From Frankia casuarinae (GTDB taxonomy: Bacteria; Actinomycetota; Actinomycetes; Frankiales; Frankiaceae), in contig NC_007777.1 of NCBI RefSeq assembly GCF_000013345.1, positions 5,022,001 through 5,086,000 of the forward strand: 64,000 nucleotides of DNA, read 5' to 3'. Made by a program: the position numbers and the translations under genes. Numbering within the stretch: the stretch's first letter is position 1; each line of letters starts with the position of its first letter. Below are positions 1 through 8,684 of this stretch, piece after piece. The notes under the pieces are model-generated. The model was not told the origin of the DNA and searched no databases. It saw nothing but the letters and a program-made list of their open reading frames with translations.

Positions 1-40
1 AGCCTCGTCTCGAACCGACTGCAGAAGGGCAGCGAAGTGA
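1..40 (+). CDS. C-terminal tail of an upstream gene (partial)
   Basis: Frame 2 is open from the window edge and ends at a TGA at 38-40, which overlaps the GTG start of the next gene as GTGA. That is the usual sign of a translationally coupled upstream partner. In GriI/GriH-type pathways the partner is an aldolase, but only about 12 codons are visible and they are not diagnostic, so the identity is not claimed. Confidence 0.3.
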   Translation, partial: ASSRTDCRRAAK

Positions 41-1158
41 ACGCAAGGAAGCTGTGCTGGCTTGACATCCGCGAGGCCGGCGAAGCCCGGGCCGCAGTCC
101 TCGATGAGGCTGTGCACCAGCGGATCGACGGCATCGTGAGCGACGATCCGGCGGACCTCGGCGGGCTGCCGCCCACGGTCCGCAAGATACTTCTCTATGA
201 CGGCCCCACAGCCGAAGCACCAGAGACTCCTGACCTCTCGGCGGCGGACATCGTGATCCTGCCGTCCGGTCTCACGGGGCGCCGCGCACTGGAGGAGCGC
301 CATCCCGCCGTCCAGTTCGGGCGCCGCGTCGAGATCGTTGACGCCCCGAGTCTGGAGGAGGCGTGCGACGCGGCCCATACCGAGCCGTGGAGCCTGCTCG
401 ACTTCCGGGACCCGACCAAGATACCGCTGGAGATTGTGATCGCTGCAGCCGTGGGAGCCGAGGGTTCCATTGTCACTCGCGCCGACGACGCGGTGGAGGC
501 GCAGATCGTCTTCGGGGTCCTGGAACTGGGATCCGACGGAGTCATGATGCCGGGACGGGCAGTGGGGGACGCGACTGCCCTGAAACGCGCCACGGAGGCC
601 GCCACCGGCGAACTGGAGCTGGTCGAACTGGAGATCACGGCCACCACCCACATCGGCATCGGTGAACGGGCGTGTGTGGACACCTGCGCCTACCTGCGCG
701 AGGACGAAGGAATCCTCGTCGGCTCGTACTCCAAGGGCATGATTCTCTGCGTCAGCGAAACCCATCCCCTGCCCTACATGCCGACCCGTCCGTTCCGCGT
801 GAACGCCGGCGCGATCCACTCCTACACGGTTTCGGCCGGCGGCAGGACCCAGTACCTCAGCGAACTCCACTCGGGCAGCAAGGTCCTGGCCGTCGACGTG
901 AAGGGCCGGACGCGGATCGTCCCGGTCGGCCGGGTCAAGATCGAGAAGCGCCCGCTCATCTCCGTGGACGCCGTGGCCGGAAACGGCCGAGAAGTCAATC
1001 TGATTCTTCAGGACGACTGGCATGTCCGTGTTCTCGGCCCCGGAGGCGCCGTGCTCAACAGCACCGAACTCAAGCCCGGCGACCGGGTGCTGGGGCATCT
1101 ACCGACGGCGGACCGGCACGTCGGCTACCCGATCGACGAGTTCTGCCGCGAGCAGTGA
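37..1158 (+). CDS. 3-dehydroquinate synthase II family protein (GriH-like, aminohydroxybenzoate type)
   Basis: The 373-residue protein opens with KLCWLDIRE and has the internal run EGSIVTRADDAVEAQ, typical of the archaeal-type 3-dehydroquinate synthase II family. In actinobacteria this family includes GriH, which cyclises a C7 amino-sugar-derived chain to 3-amino-4-hydroxybenzoate. The C-terminal half (SYSKGMILCVSETHPLPYMPTRPFRVNAG) is intact. The GTG at 37 follows AGAAGGG at 23-29, so this start is preferred. Since actinobacteria normally use type I AroB for shikimate synthesis, a secondary-metabolite role is more likely than a housekeeping one. The flavin monooxygenase 23 bp downstream supports a small aromatic biosynthetic operon whose first gene lies outside the window. 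Confidence 0.8.
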   Translation: MNARKLCWLDIREAGEARAAVLDEAVHQRIDGIVSDDPADLGGLPPTVRKILLYDGPTAEAPETPDLSAADIVILPSGLTGRRALEERHPAVQFGRRVEIVDAPSLEEACDAAHTEPWSLLDFRDPTKIPLEIVIAAAVGAEGSIVTRADDAVEAQIVFGVLELGSDGVMMPGRAVGDATALKRATEAATGELELVELEITATTHIGIGERACVDTCAYLREDEGILVGSYSKGMILCVSETHPLPYMPTRPFRVNAGAIHSYTVSAGGRTQYLSELHSGSKVLAVDVKGRTRIVPVGRVKIEKRPLISVDAVAGNGREVNLILQDDWHVRVLGPGGAVLNSTELKPGDRVLGHLPTADRHVGYPIDEFCREQ

Positions 1159-1180
1159 CGGGCGGGTCTGGAGGCAGAAG

Positions 1181-2401
1181 ATGGTCCAGGGAAGAAACAC
1201 GCCCGCTGTCGCGGTGATCGGGGCCGGCATCGGCGGCCTGACCCTGGCGCTGGCCCTGGCGAGGGCCGGCGTTCCGTGCCGGGTGTACGAACAGGCGGAG
1301 AACCTCTCGGAGGTCGGGGCCGGGATCCAGCTCGCGCCGAACGCGGTGCGGCTGCTGAACCGGCTCGGCCTGACGGACAGCCTGCGCGTGATTGCGGTCG
1401 CGCCCCAGGCCATAGAAATCCGGCGCTGGCACGACGACCAGTTGCTGTCCCTGACCAGTCTGGGATCCCTGTGCCAGGAGTTGTACCGCGCGCCCTACTA
1501 CACGCTGCACCGCGCCCATCTGCACGATGTGCTGAAGCGGGCCGTCGGCATGGAAAGGGTGTCGCTGGGGAGTCGGCTTGTCCGCGTGGTTGAACAGGAG
1601 CACGGTGTCGAGCTTCACTTCGCGGACAGTACCGTCCGAACGGCCGACCTGGTGATCGGCGCGGACGGAATCCATTCGGCGGTACGAGACGCGTTGATCC
1701 GCGATGAGCAGGTGTACTCGGGTAACGTGGTCTACCGTGGCCTGATACCAGCGGAGCGGCTCTCCGGACTGGGCCGAATCCCCAAGGTGCGCATATGGAT
1801 CGGACCGGGCAAGCACTGCGTGTCCTACCCCGTGGCAGGCGGGCGACTGATCAGCTTCGCTGCGACCGCACCGCGTCCCCACGTGTCGGAATCATGGTCA
1901 GCCGACGGGGATCAAGAAGAACTGCTCGCTGAGTATGCGGGCTGGAACGGCACCACACGACGGATCCTGGAGGCTGGGGACAGCGTTCGGTGCTGGGCAC
2001 TGCATGACCGGGATCCGCTACGTACCTGGTGTTCGCAGCGGATCGCCGTCCTGGGTGATGCGGCCCATTCCATGCTGCCGTTCCTGGCGCAGGGTGCCAA
2101 TCAGGCCATCGAGGACGCAGCGGCTCTTGCGGTCTGCCTGGCCCAGGCCGACGACATCCCGGATGCGCTGGGCCGGTACCAGCAACTACGCGTTCCACGC
2201 ACCACGCTCATCCAGCGCGAATCCCGGCACAACGCACGCGTCATGCATCTGGCTGACGGCCCGGAGCAGCACCGAAGGGACCCCGCGTGGCTGGGCAACG
2301 TCCAACTGCGGCGGATGGCCTGGCTCTACGGCTACGACGTCCTGCAAGAAGCCCGTCAGGCCGGTGGACCAAGGATCAACGGGACCCCGGCCTCCGCCTG
2401 A
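1181..2401 (+). CDS. FAD-dependent monooxygenase (salicylate/hydroxybenzoate hydroxylase type)
   Basis: The 406-residue protein begins with a Rossmann FAD motif (VIGAGIGGLTLALALARAG, near residues 11-29). It continues with a GADGIHSAVR segment (the DG motif) and ends with VLGDAAHSMLPFLAQGANQAIEDAAAL, the GD motif that contacts the FAD ribityl chain. This is the full set for class A flavoprotein hydroxylases such as salicylate 1-hydroxylase. The ATG at 1181 is chosen because the longer frame upstream only overlaps the preceding gene. With the GriH-like gene next to it, hydroxylation or oxidative decarboxylation of an aminohydroxybenzoate is a reasonable but untested substrate guess. Confidence 0.8.
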   Translation: MVQGRNTPAVAVIGAGIGGLTLALALARAGVPCRVYEQAENLSEVGAGIQLAPNAVRLLNRLGLTDSLRVIAVAPQAIEIRRWHDDQLLSLTSLGSLCQELYRAPYYTLHRAHLHDVLKRAVGMERVSLGSRLVRVVEQEHGVELHFADSTVRTADLVIGADGIHSAVRDALIRDEQVYSGNVVYRGLIPAERLSGLGRIPKVRIWIGPGKHCVSYPVAGGRLISFAATAPRPHVSESWSADGDQEELLAEYAGWNGTTRRILEAGDSVRCWALHDRDPLRTWCSQRIAVLGDAAHSMLPFLAQGANQAIEDAAALAVCLAQADDIPDALGRYQQLRVPRTTLIQRESRHNARVMHLADGPEQHRRDPAWLGNVQLRRMAWLYGYDVLQEARQAGGPRINGTPASA

Positions 2402-2439
2402 GACCGGCGCACACACCAAAGACAACGGCCGGGGAGTGG

Positions 2440-3486
2440 CGAACCTCCACCCCGTTGACGCCGAGCTGAACCTGCCCGCCGGGTTGCACTCGCACGGGCT
2501 GGCCCGTCTCGTGCCCGCGGGTCGTTCGACGACACCGTGGCCGCGGTGGAGCAGGCGACCGGGGTCCGGGTCGGTAAGCGGCAACTGGTCGAGGTCGCCC
2601 GCCGCCACGGCGGTCGACGTGGACGCCTACTACGCCCAGGACCGGCCCGGCGCCGCCGAGGAGAAGCGGCTGCTGGTGTTGCAGTTCGATGGCAAGGGCA
2701 TCGTGATGCGGCCCGAAACGCTGCGCCCGGCGACCGCGAAGGCCGCCGCCGCGAGCCGGAAGCTGGCGACGAGGCTGTCGCCCGGCAAGAAGAACGGCCG
2801 GAAACGGATCGCGGAGCTCGCGGCCGTCCGTGACACCGTCCCGGTCGCGCGCACCCCGGCGGATGTGCTGCTCCTGCCCGGGGCGGAGGGGAAGGACGGG
2901 CCGGAAGCGACCGGGACGTGGCCTGGCCGGCTCGGTCGTCGACGACCTGGCGACCGTCGTTGCCCAGGGGTTTCGACGAGGCGGCGTGACCCGCACCACC
3001 TGCGCACCTGGGTTGTGCTCGTCGACGGCAGCACCTGCCAGCTCGACGCGGTGACCGCCGAGGCGGAGGGCCGTGGCGTCACGGTCCACATCCTGATCGA
3101 CTTCATCCATGTCCTCGAATACCTCTGGAAGGCCGCCTGGTCGTTCTTTGACACCGGCGACCCCGACTCCGAGACCTGGACGACTGACAAGGCCCGTAAG
3201 GTCCTCGCGGGGAAAGCCGCCGACGTCGCCAACCGGCATCCACCGCCGCGCCACCTACAACAGCTACAACCAGGCCGAACGCAAAGGCGCCGACACCGCC
3301 GCCGACTACCTCGATGTCAAGGCTCCCTACCTCGGCTACGCCACCGCCCTCGCGAAAGGCTGGCCGATCGCCACCGGCGTCATCGAGGGCGCCTGCCGCC
3401 ACCTCGTCAATCAAGGACAGAATGGACCTCACCGGCGCCCGCTGGGACTCGACGGCGAGGACAGCCCGCAGGGTCCGCGCCGGTAG
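2440..3486 (+). pseudogene. ISKra4-family transposase, frameshifted remnant
   Basis: Pieces of one transposase are spread over several frames. AAVEQATGVRVGKRQLVEVARR lies around 2538-2600. VDAYYAQDRPG and LVLQFDGKGIVMRPETLRPATAK lie around 2620-2760. WVVLVDGSTCQLD and ILIDFIHVLEYLWKAAWSFF lie around 3010-3150. TYNSYNQAERKGADTAADYLDVKAPYLGYATALAKGWPIATGVIEGACRHLV lies around 3250-3410. This order matches ISKra4-type transposases common in Frankia and Streptomyces. At least three frame changes are needed and no clean N-terminus or inverted repeats were found, so it is a decayed copy. Confidence 0.75.
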
Positions 3487-3555
3487 GCCCCGGCCCGTGA
3501 TCGCTTGTGTCGCCCGGACCGGCGAGCGGCACCGACTTCACAGTCGCACAGCTGA

Positions 3556-4161
3556 TCAGATCAAACATCGTTCACTTGCTATCCGTGCGGCATCGAAGCG
3601 ATTACGTGCGTTGAGTTTCTTGATAGCCGCGGATGTGAGATTCCGTACCGTCCCCGCGGCGAGATGCATATCGTGCGCTATCTCTTTCACAGAAGCACCT
3701 GATGCCGTCAGGCGCAGGATCTCCGCCTCCCTTTCGGATAAGGGCCCGCACTTCGTCGGCGGGGCCCAAAGCAGTGTTGGATTGATGATCATGTAGCCGG
3801 CTGCGGCGCCACTGATGGCGTCGATGAGGTGTCGTAGCCCGGTTTGTTTGGACACGATACCCAGCACGCCTCCCTTGAGGGCCTTGTCGACAAGACCGCG
3901 CGAGGGCAGCGTTGCCATGAGGATGACACCGAGCCTCGGGCTCACTCGTCGCGTCCCGGCGGCCCGGGGAAGAGATTCCCACGCGAATCCCTCAGCATCC
4001 ACCACCACGACCTCCGGCCGCACCTGGAGTGTGGTGGGTACGAGGTATTTGGGTTCGGCTACTTTGCCAACGATGTTGAAATTTGCCACTTTTTCCAAAG
4101 ACTCGACAATTGCCTCCAGTATCAGAAGATGTTGGACGGCGACAACTATGCGAATGCTCAT
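3556..4161 (-). CDS. LuxR-type response regulator (REC + HTH), orphan
   Basis: The 201-residue protein has a receiver-like N-terminus (residues 1-115) and a LuxR/FixJ helix-turn-helix (LSEREAEILRLTASGASVKEIAHDMHLAAGTVRNLTSAAIKKL, about 141-185). The putative phospho-acceptor is the Asp of VVVVDAEG. The paired acidic residues normally found near the N-terminus are replaced (IVVAVQHLLI), so metal binding and phosphorylation are doubtful. No histidine kinase is adjacent. Base composition is lower in GC than its surroundings, which with the flanking IS remnants suggests acquired DNA. Its target is unknown; the aromatic genes at 37-2401 on the other strand are candidates. Confidence 0.75.
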   Translation of the reverse strand: MSIRIVVAVQHLLILEAIVESLEKVANFNIVGKVAEPKYLVPTTLQVRPEVVVVDAEGFAWESLPRAAGTRRVSPRLGVILMATLPSRGLVDKALKGGVLGIVSKQTGLRHLIDAISGAAAGYMIINPTLLWAPPTKCGPLSEREAEILRLTASGASVKEIAHDMHLAAGTVRNLTSAAIKKLNARNRFDAARIASERCLI

Positions 4162-4675
4162 TTCGTCCCCCGACTTGAGCTATTCTACCTAAACTGCGTA
4201 AACACGATGAATCCTCGGTGAGGTGAACGCTCTCGGCTGGAGGCGGCGTCATGCAGGGCATTGGAGTGCTGTACTCGGACAGGGCTCGCGGCCCCGACCG
4301 TGCACGACCTGTGGGCTTCGTCTGATATATCAATACTGTCGCATTGAGCGACGACAGTCTCCATTTTGGAGAGGACAAATGCGTCGGCTCGATGAAGTCG
4401 GCCGATGTGCGAATAAGCCAGTGCTTGATAACTTGCCTTGAAGTGCCGCAGGATGTCAAGCGGAGATCGAGTTCGACGCAGCCCTAGCATTACACTCTGC
4501 AATGTGTCCCTATGTCGGCCCGTACCGGTCGCCGAATTCGGGCACAGTACCCCGCTACAGTGCGTGAGTGCAGAATCGGACCGGGCCCGACGATGGGCCC
4601 GTGGCCGGAAGACAATCAAGGGTGGTGACGCGTTAATCACCTGCCTAGGATTCGGAATGAAATAACTTGGCGGAA
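4162..4675. other. 514-bp stretch without a supported gene
   Basis: This region is visibly more AT-rich than most of the window. Open frames on both strands are short, overlap one another and show no recognisable domain or ribosome-binding site. It probably holds the promoter of the LuxR-type gene (start at 4161, minus strand) and decayed mobile DNA up to the IS30 end at 4676. Nothing else is supported. Confidence 0.5.
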
Positions 4676-5745
4676 TCAAGTGATCATAGCGACGCATGAT
4701 TTGCCAGCAGATCATTGAAGACTTCGACTGGCTTCGCCCATCCCAGCGTCTGCCGCGGTCGCCCATTCAACTGCTCAGCCAGCTTATCAAGCTCGGCCTG
4801 GGTATGCAACGACAGGTCGGTGCCCTTCGGGAAATACTGGCGCAGCAGTCCGTTGGTGTTCTCGTTCGAGCCGCGCTGCCACGGCGAGTGCGGATCGCAG
4901 AAGTAGACGGGCATGCCGGTGGCGACGGTGAACTTCGCGTGCCGGGCCATTTCCTTGCCCTGGTCCCAGGTGACGGACTTCTTCATGAAGTCGGGCAGGG
5001 TTTCCATCTTCCGGGCCAGCAGGTAGGCGACCTTCTCGGCATTACGGTCGTAGGGAATACGTACGAGCATGACGAACCGCGTGGTACGCTCGACCAGCGT
5101 CGCGATCTGGGACTTATTCCCCTTGCCCAGAATGAGATCACCTTCCCAGAACCCGGGCACGGCGCGGTCCTCGGCCTCCTTCGGCCGCTCGCTGATGTTG
5201 ACTATGTCGACGATCCGCCCGCGGGCCACAGCTGTCCGGGATCGGTTCACCCGCCTGGCCCGCCCCTTGCGCAGCGCGATCGTCAGCTGGGTCCGCAGCT
5301 CGCCGCGGGCCTGCAGATAGAGGCACTCGTAGATCGTCTCGTGCGACACGCGCATACTCTCGTCATCGGGAAAGTCCTTTTCCAGTCTCTCACTGATCTG
5401 TTTCGGTGACCATTTCTCGACCAGGGCCGCGTTGACCGCGTCATGTAGGGCCGCCGACGCGACGAGTTTGCGTTCCTTCGGACGTTTTCGCATCGCGTCA
5501 CACCGCGCCTGCGCGTCCACCGCCCGGTAGGCGCTCTCGCCGCCGTTACGCTCGATCTCCCGCGAGATCGTCGAATGATGTCGGCCGAGAGCCTTCGCGA
5601 TGAAGCGCGCCGACCGGTTCCTGCTCAGCTCCCGGGAAATCAGCTCCCGATCCTCGACTGTCAACTGCTCCCGCCGACCCATCCACCATCCAGCCGCTCG
5701 ACGCCGTCACGATCATCCTATCGGGGCGTCGCTACGACCGTTTGA
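4676..5745 (-). mobile_element. IS30-family insertion sequence
   Basis: A 20-bp imperfect inverted repeat delimits the element: TCAAGTGATCATAGCGACGC at 4676-4695 and the complement of TCAAACGGTCGTAGCGACGC at 5726-5745 (16 of 20 match). The interval is about 1,070 bp, the normal size for IS30, and holds one intact transposase. The left repeat overlaps the 3' end of the transposase gene. I could not define a convincing short target duplication. Confidence 0.8.
4684..5682 (-). CDS. IS30-family transposase
   Basis: The 332-residue protein is full length for IS30. It has an N-terminal helix-turn-helix (LTVEDRELISRELSRNRSARFIAKALGRHHSTISREIERNGG) that binds the element ends. The DDE core follows: WEGDLILGKGNKSQIATLVERTTRF carries the first Asp, VTWDQGKEMARHAKFT the second, and SPWQRGSNENTNGLLRQYFPKGTDLS the terminal Glu. 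No frameshift was seen, so this copy may still be functional. It reads away from the ISAs1/ISL3 nest to its right. Confidence 0.9.
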   Translation of the reverse strand: MGRREQLTVEDRELISRELSRNRSARFIAKALGRHHSTISREIERNGGESAYRAVDAQARCDAMRKRPKERKLVASAALHDAVNAALVEKWSPKQISERLEKDFPDDESMRVSHETIYECLYLQARGELRTQLTIALRKGRARRVNRSRTAVARGRIVDIVNISERPKEAEDRAVPGFWEGDLILGKGNKSQIATLVERTTRFVMLVRIPYDRNAEKVAYLLARKMETLPDFMKKSVTWDQGKEMARHAKFTVATGMPVYFCDPHSPWQRGSNENTNGLLRQYFPKGTDLSLHTQAELDKLAEQLNGRPRQTLGWAKPVEVFNDLLANHASL

Positions 5746-5997
5746 CCCCGCCCTTATCCACTTTGGGGCCCTCGCGAGCCCGTGACCTGCGGAGACGCAT
5801 GTTGGCCTGCATTACTTACTTCATTACGGATCCTTACGTGACCGGCGAAGCCTTCGGCGCTCCCCTACCTGCATCCGGAGTGAGAACGCGCGCACGTCAG
5901 ATCCCGCGGAACACTATAGCGATTTTTTTGCCCGCGGCCACGTCTCCCGCCGCCACACCCCCACCGCCAAGGCGTGCCGCAAAGTCGTTGATGCTGG

Positions 5998-6822
5998 TCA
6001 GGCCGGGTTTTCGAGGCCGAGGATGGCTGTGAGCAGGGCTGGGTCGTGGCGGAGGCGGCGCGGGGTGGGGCTGATCCGGGGGTGTCCGGCCTGGCGGAGC
6101 AGGCCGATGGCAAGGTTACGGAACGTGGCCAGTACGCGGGGCGGGGGGCCGGTCCGGACGCGGGAGGCGTCCTCACGGAACGTCACATCGCGGACCCGGT
6201 GGACGCGGTTCTCCACAGTCCAGTGGTCCCGGACGTAGGTGGCGAGTTCGGCGGCGGTGACCTCGCCGGGGGCGAGGCTGGTGATGACGTGGACGGTGGT
6301 TGTGGTGGTGGTCCTGCGGGTGACGCGGCGCCGGGGGGTGCCGCGGGTGACGGTGCGGGTGGTCCGGCGGCGGATCCGGGCGACGGTGCGGGCGTGCGGG
6401 TGGCGGGCGCGGATCGCCTCGCTGGCCTCGGCGAGCTGGATGGTGCGCTTCTCGAGCCGGCCGTGGGCCTTTCCCTCGGTGGTGTGGCCGATCGGGGCCT
6501 TCGTCCAGTCGGTCACCTGGTGGCAGTCGACGGCCAGGGCGGGGGTGTTGTTCTTGACGGTGAACACGAAGTGCGCGCCGAGCTCGGTGACGATCGCCTC
6601 GGCGTGGGCGCGGTTGGTGTGGGCGGCATCAGCGGTGATCACGTGGCCGGTCGGCGGGTGGTAGGTGTGCAGCTCGCGCAGCAGCGGGACGAACGCGGGA
6701 ACCTCGTTGGTCTTCGCGCCGATCTGGTGCTCGGCGAGCACCGCGCCGGTGGCGTGGGTGACCGCTGCGAGCAGGTGCGGGGTCTTCCCGTCCGGGCCGG
6801 CGGCGCCGCGCAGGAGCCTGTC
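5998..6822 (-). pseudogene. ISAs1 transposase, C-terminal fragment
   Basis: About 275 codons align with the intact ISAs1 transposases at 12800 and 15636. LLRGAAGPDGKTPHLLAAV, VLAEHQIGAKTNEVPAF, ELGAHFVFTVKNNTPALAVDCHQVTDWT and WTVENRVHRVRDVTFREDASRVRTG are all present. It is a diverged relative rather than a recent duplicate. The 5' part of the gene is displaced to 18163-18470 by the ISL3 insertion at 6831. It contains no start codon of its own and is not expected to be functional. Confidence 0.8.
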
Positions 6823-6928
6823 CAATGGTCGGCTCTGTCGCAGATTCGGTGGTGACGGAGCGTGGTCTCTGCTGAGGCTTGATCCCGAATGTCCGTGATC
6901 CGCTGGGTACGAGTCGACACGATGTGTC

Positions 6929-7639
6929 ATGTGTGGAGCGGATCGTCTGGTGAAGGTGGCGTTTTCGGGGCTGTCGCCGCTGGTCGTGGAGGAGGTGGTC
7001 GACGACGGTGAGCTGGTCCGGCTGCGAGCGCGGACGCCGGACGCGACGGCGAGCGGTCCAAGCTGCGGTGCCGAGACGTCGCGGGTGCACGGATACCACC
7101 TGCGGACGGTAGCCGACCTGCCCCTCGACGAGCGTCGGGTGGTCGTGGTGGTGCGGGTGCGCCGGCTGGTGTGTCCGACCCGGGGCTGCCGGCAGACGTT
7201 CCGCGAGCAGCTTCCCGGAGTCCTTGATCGCTACCAGCGCCGCACGTCCCGCCTTGCGCGCCAGGTCGGTGTGGTGGTGCGGGAGTTAGCGGGCCGCGCG
7301 GGTGCGCGTGTGTTGTCCGCGCTGGGCGTGGTTGTCTCCCGGCACACCGCTCTGCGGGCGCTGCTGCGGCTGCCGCTGCCCGCGCGGCGGGTGCCCCGCG
7401 TGCTCGGCGTCGACTTCGCCCTGCGCCGCCGCCGCTACGCCACCGTGCTCATCGACGCCGAGACCCGGCAGCGGGTCGACATCCTGCCCGGCCGCTTGGC
7501 CGGCTCCTTCGAGGCGTGGCTGCGGGCTCACCCCGGTGTCGAGATCGTCTGCCGCGACGGCTCCGGCGCCTACGCCGAAGCCGTCCGCCGCGTCCTGCCC
7601 GACGCGGTCCAGGTCGGCGACCGCTGGCACGTCTGGCGC
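6929..7639 (+). pseudogene. ISL3 transposase, N-terminal part (5' exon of the intron insertion)
   Basis: Residues 1-237 of an ISL3 transposase are present. [19 protein letters not shown] and [28 protein letters not shown] form the zinc-ribbon and helix-turn-helix region. Catalytic-core blocks follow ([64 protein letters not shown]). The frame runs into intron sequence at 7640. Joining TGGCGC (7634-7639) to AACCTCGCCGAGGCC (17305 on) restores DRWHVWR-NLAEAV, the expected family sequence. Confidence 0.8.
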
Positions 7640-7675
7640 GTGCGCCGTGAGGCGCTGGTGCGCCGTGAGGCGCTG
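7640..7675 (+). repeat. 18-bp tandem duplication at the intron 5' end
   Basis: The sequence GTGCGCCGTGAGGCGCTG occurs twice back to back. It begins exactly where the ISL3 reading frame departs from its family, at the expected intron start. Only one copy is expected, so it looks like a slippage event or an aberrant retrohoming scar. Confidence 0.8.
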
Positions 7676-7810
7676 AGGATCGAGGGAGGTGCGAGACCTC
7701 CTCGCTGGGCTGTCGCAGCAGTCCGGTGGGAGCTGAGCGCAGTCCGACCCGGGAGACGCCGGGGAGGGCGGGAAGCAGCGCTGAGAGCCTGTCCTGGATC
7801 TTGAGTGATG

Positions 7811-8634
7811 TTAACGCTCTGTAGTGTCGCGGGGTTGCCGGCGTGGGACGGGATTCCCGCGAACGAGACGGCGGACCATGGTGCGGATCATCGCCCAGTG
7901 GATGAACGATGCGGAGGTGGCGGGGTGGCGTTCGTAGTCGCGGGCAAGCCGCCGGTGGGCGGTGAGCCAGACAAGGGTACGTTCGACCACCCATCGTTTC
8001 GGCAGGGCCTCGAAGGTTTTCTGACCGGGTTTCTTCCGAACGATCTCGACGGTGGTCCTCATGATGGTCCGCGCCCATGCAACAGGCTGGCCAGCGAAAC
8101 CGCCGTCGGCGAACAGATGACGGCAGCGATGATGGGTGAAGTAGTGGTCTATCAGGAGGCGCCGGCCGCCGTCGCGGTCCTGGACGTTGGCAGGGACGAC
8201 GAGGACGGTCAGCAGGAGACCCAGCGTGTCGACGATCACGAACCGCTTGCGGCCGTTGACCTTCTTGCCGGCATCGTAGCCGCGGGAGTCGGCGCCGACC
8301 GTCTGGGCGCCCTTGACCGACTGGGAGTCCACCACCCCCGCGGTCGGCTCCGCGCGAGCCGGACCCTGCCCCGCAGCGCGTCATGGATCCCGGCGGTCAC
8401 GCCTTTTTTCTTCCACCGGTCAAAGAAGCCGTAGACCGTCTGCCACGGCGGGAAGCCCGCCGGCAGCGCGCGCCACACGATCCCGTTGTGTGTCACGTAC
8501 AGGATGGCGTCCACGATGTCCCGGCGAGAGTGCGCCTCGGGCCGGCCGTCCTTCGATACCGGCGGCAACACAGCTTCGACAAGCGCCCACTCGGCGTCGG
8601 TCAGATCCGATGGATACCGGTGTGTACGTACCAT
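7811..8634 (-). CDS. IS427-type transposase in two overlapping frames
   Basis: The first frame (8634 down to about 8350) encodes MVRTHRYPSDLTDAEWALVE and WRALPAGFPPWQTVYGFFDRW, the usual N-terminal domain. The second frame (from about 8340 to 7811) encodes VVDSQSVKGAQTVGADSRGYDAGKKVNGRKR, IVDTLGLLLTVLVVPANVQD, LFADGGFAG and WVVERTLVWLTAHRRLARDYER, the DDE core. The two are joined by a one-base frame change near 8340-8370. IS427-group elements often use programmed frameshifting, but I saw no convincing slippery heptamer here, so simple decay is equally possible. Confidence 0.75.
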
Positions 8635-8684
8635 GACCAGCCCCTGCCGCCATCACCCCCGTCCAAACCCCACCAGCAACATCC

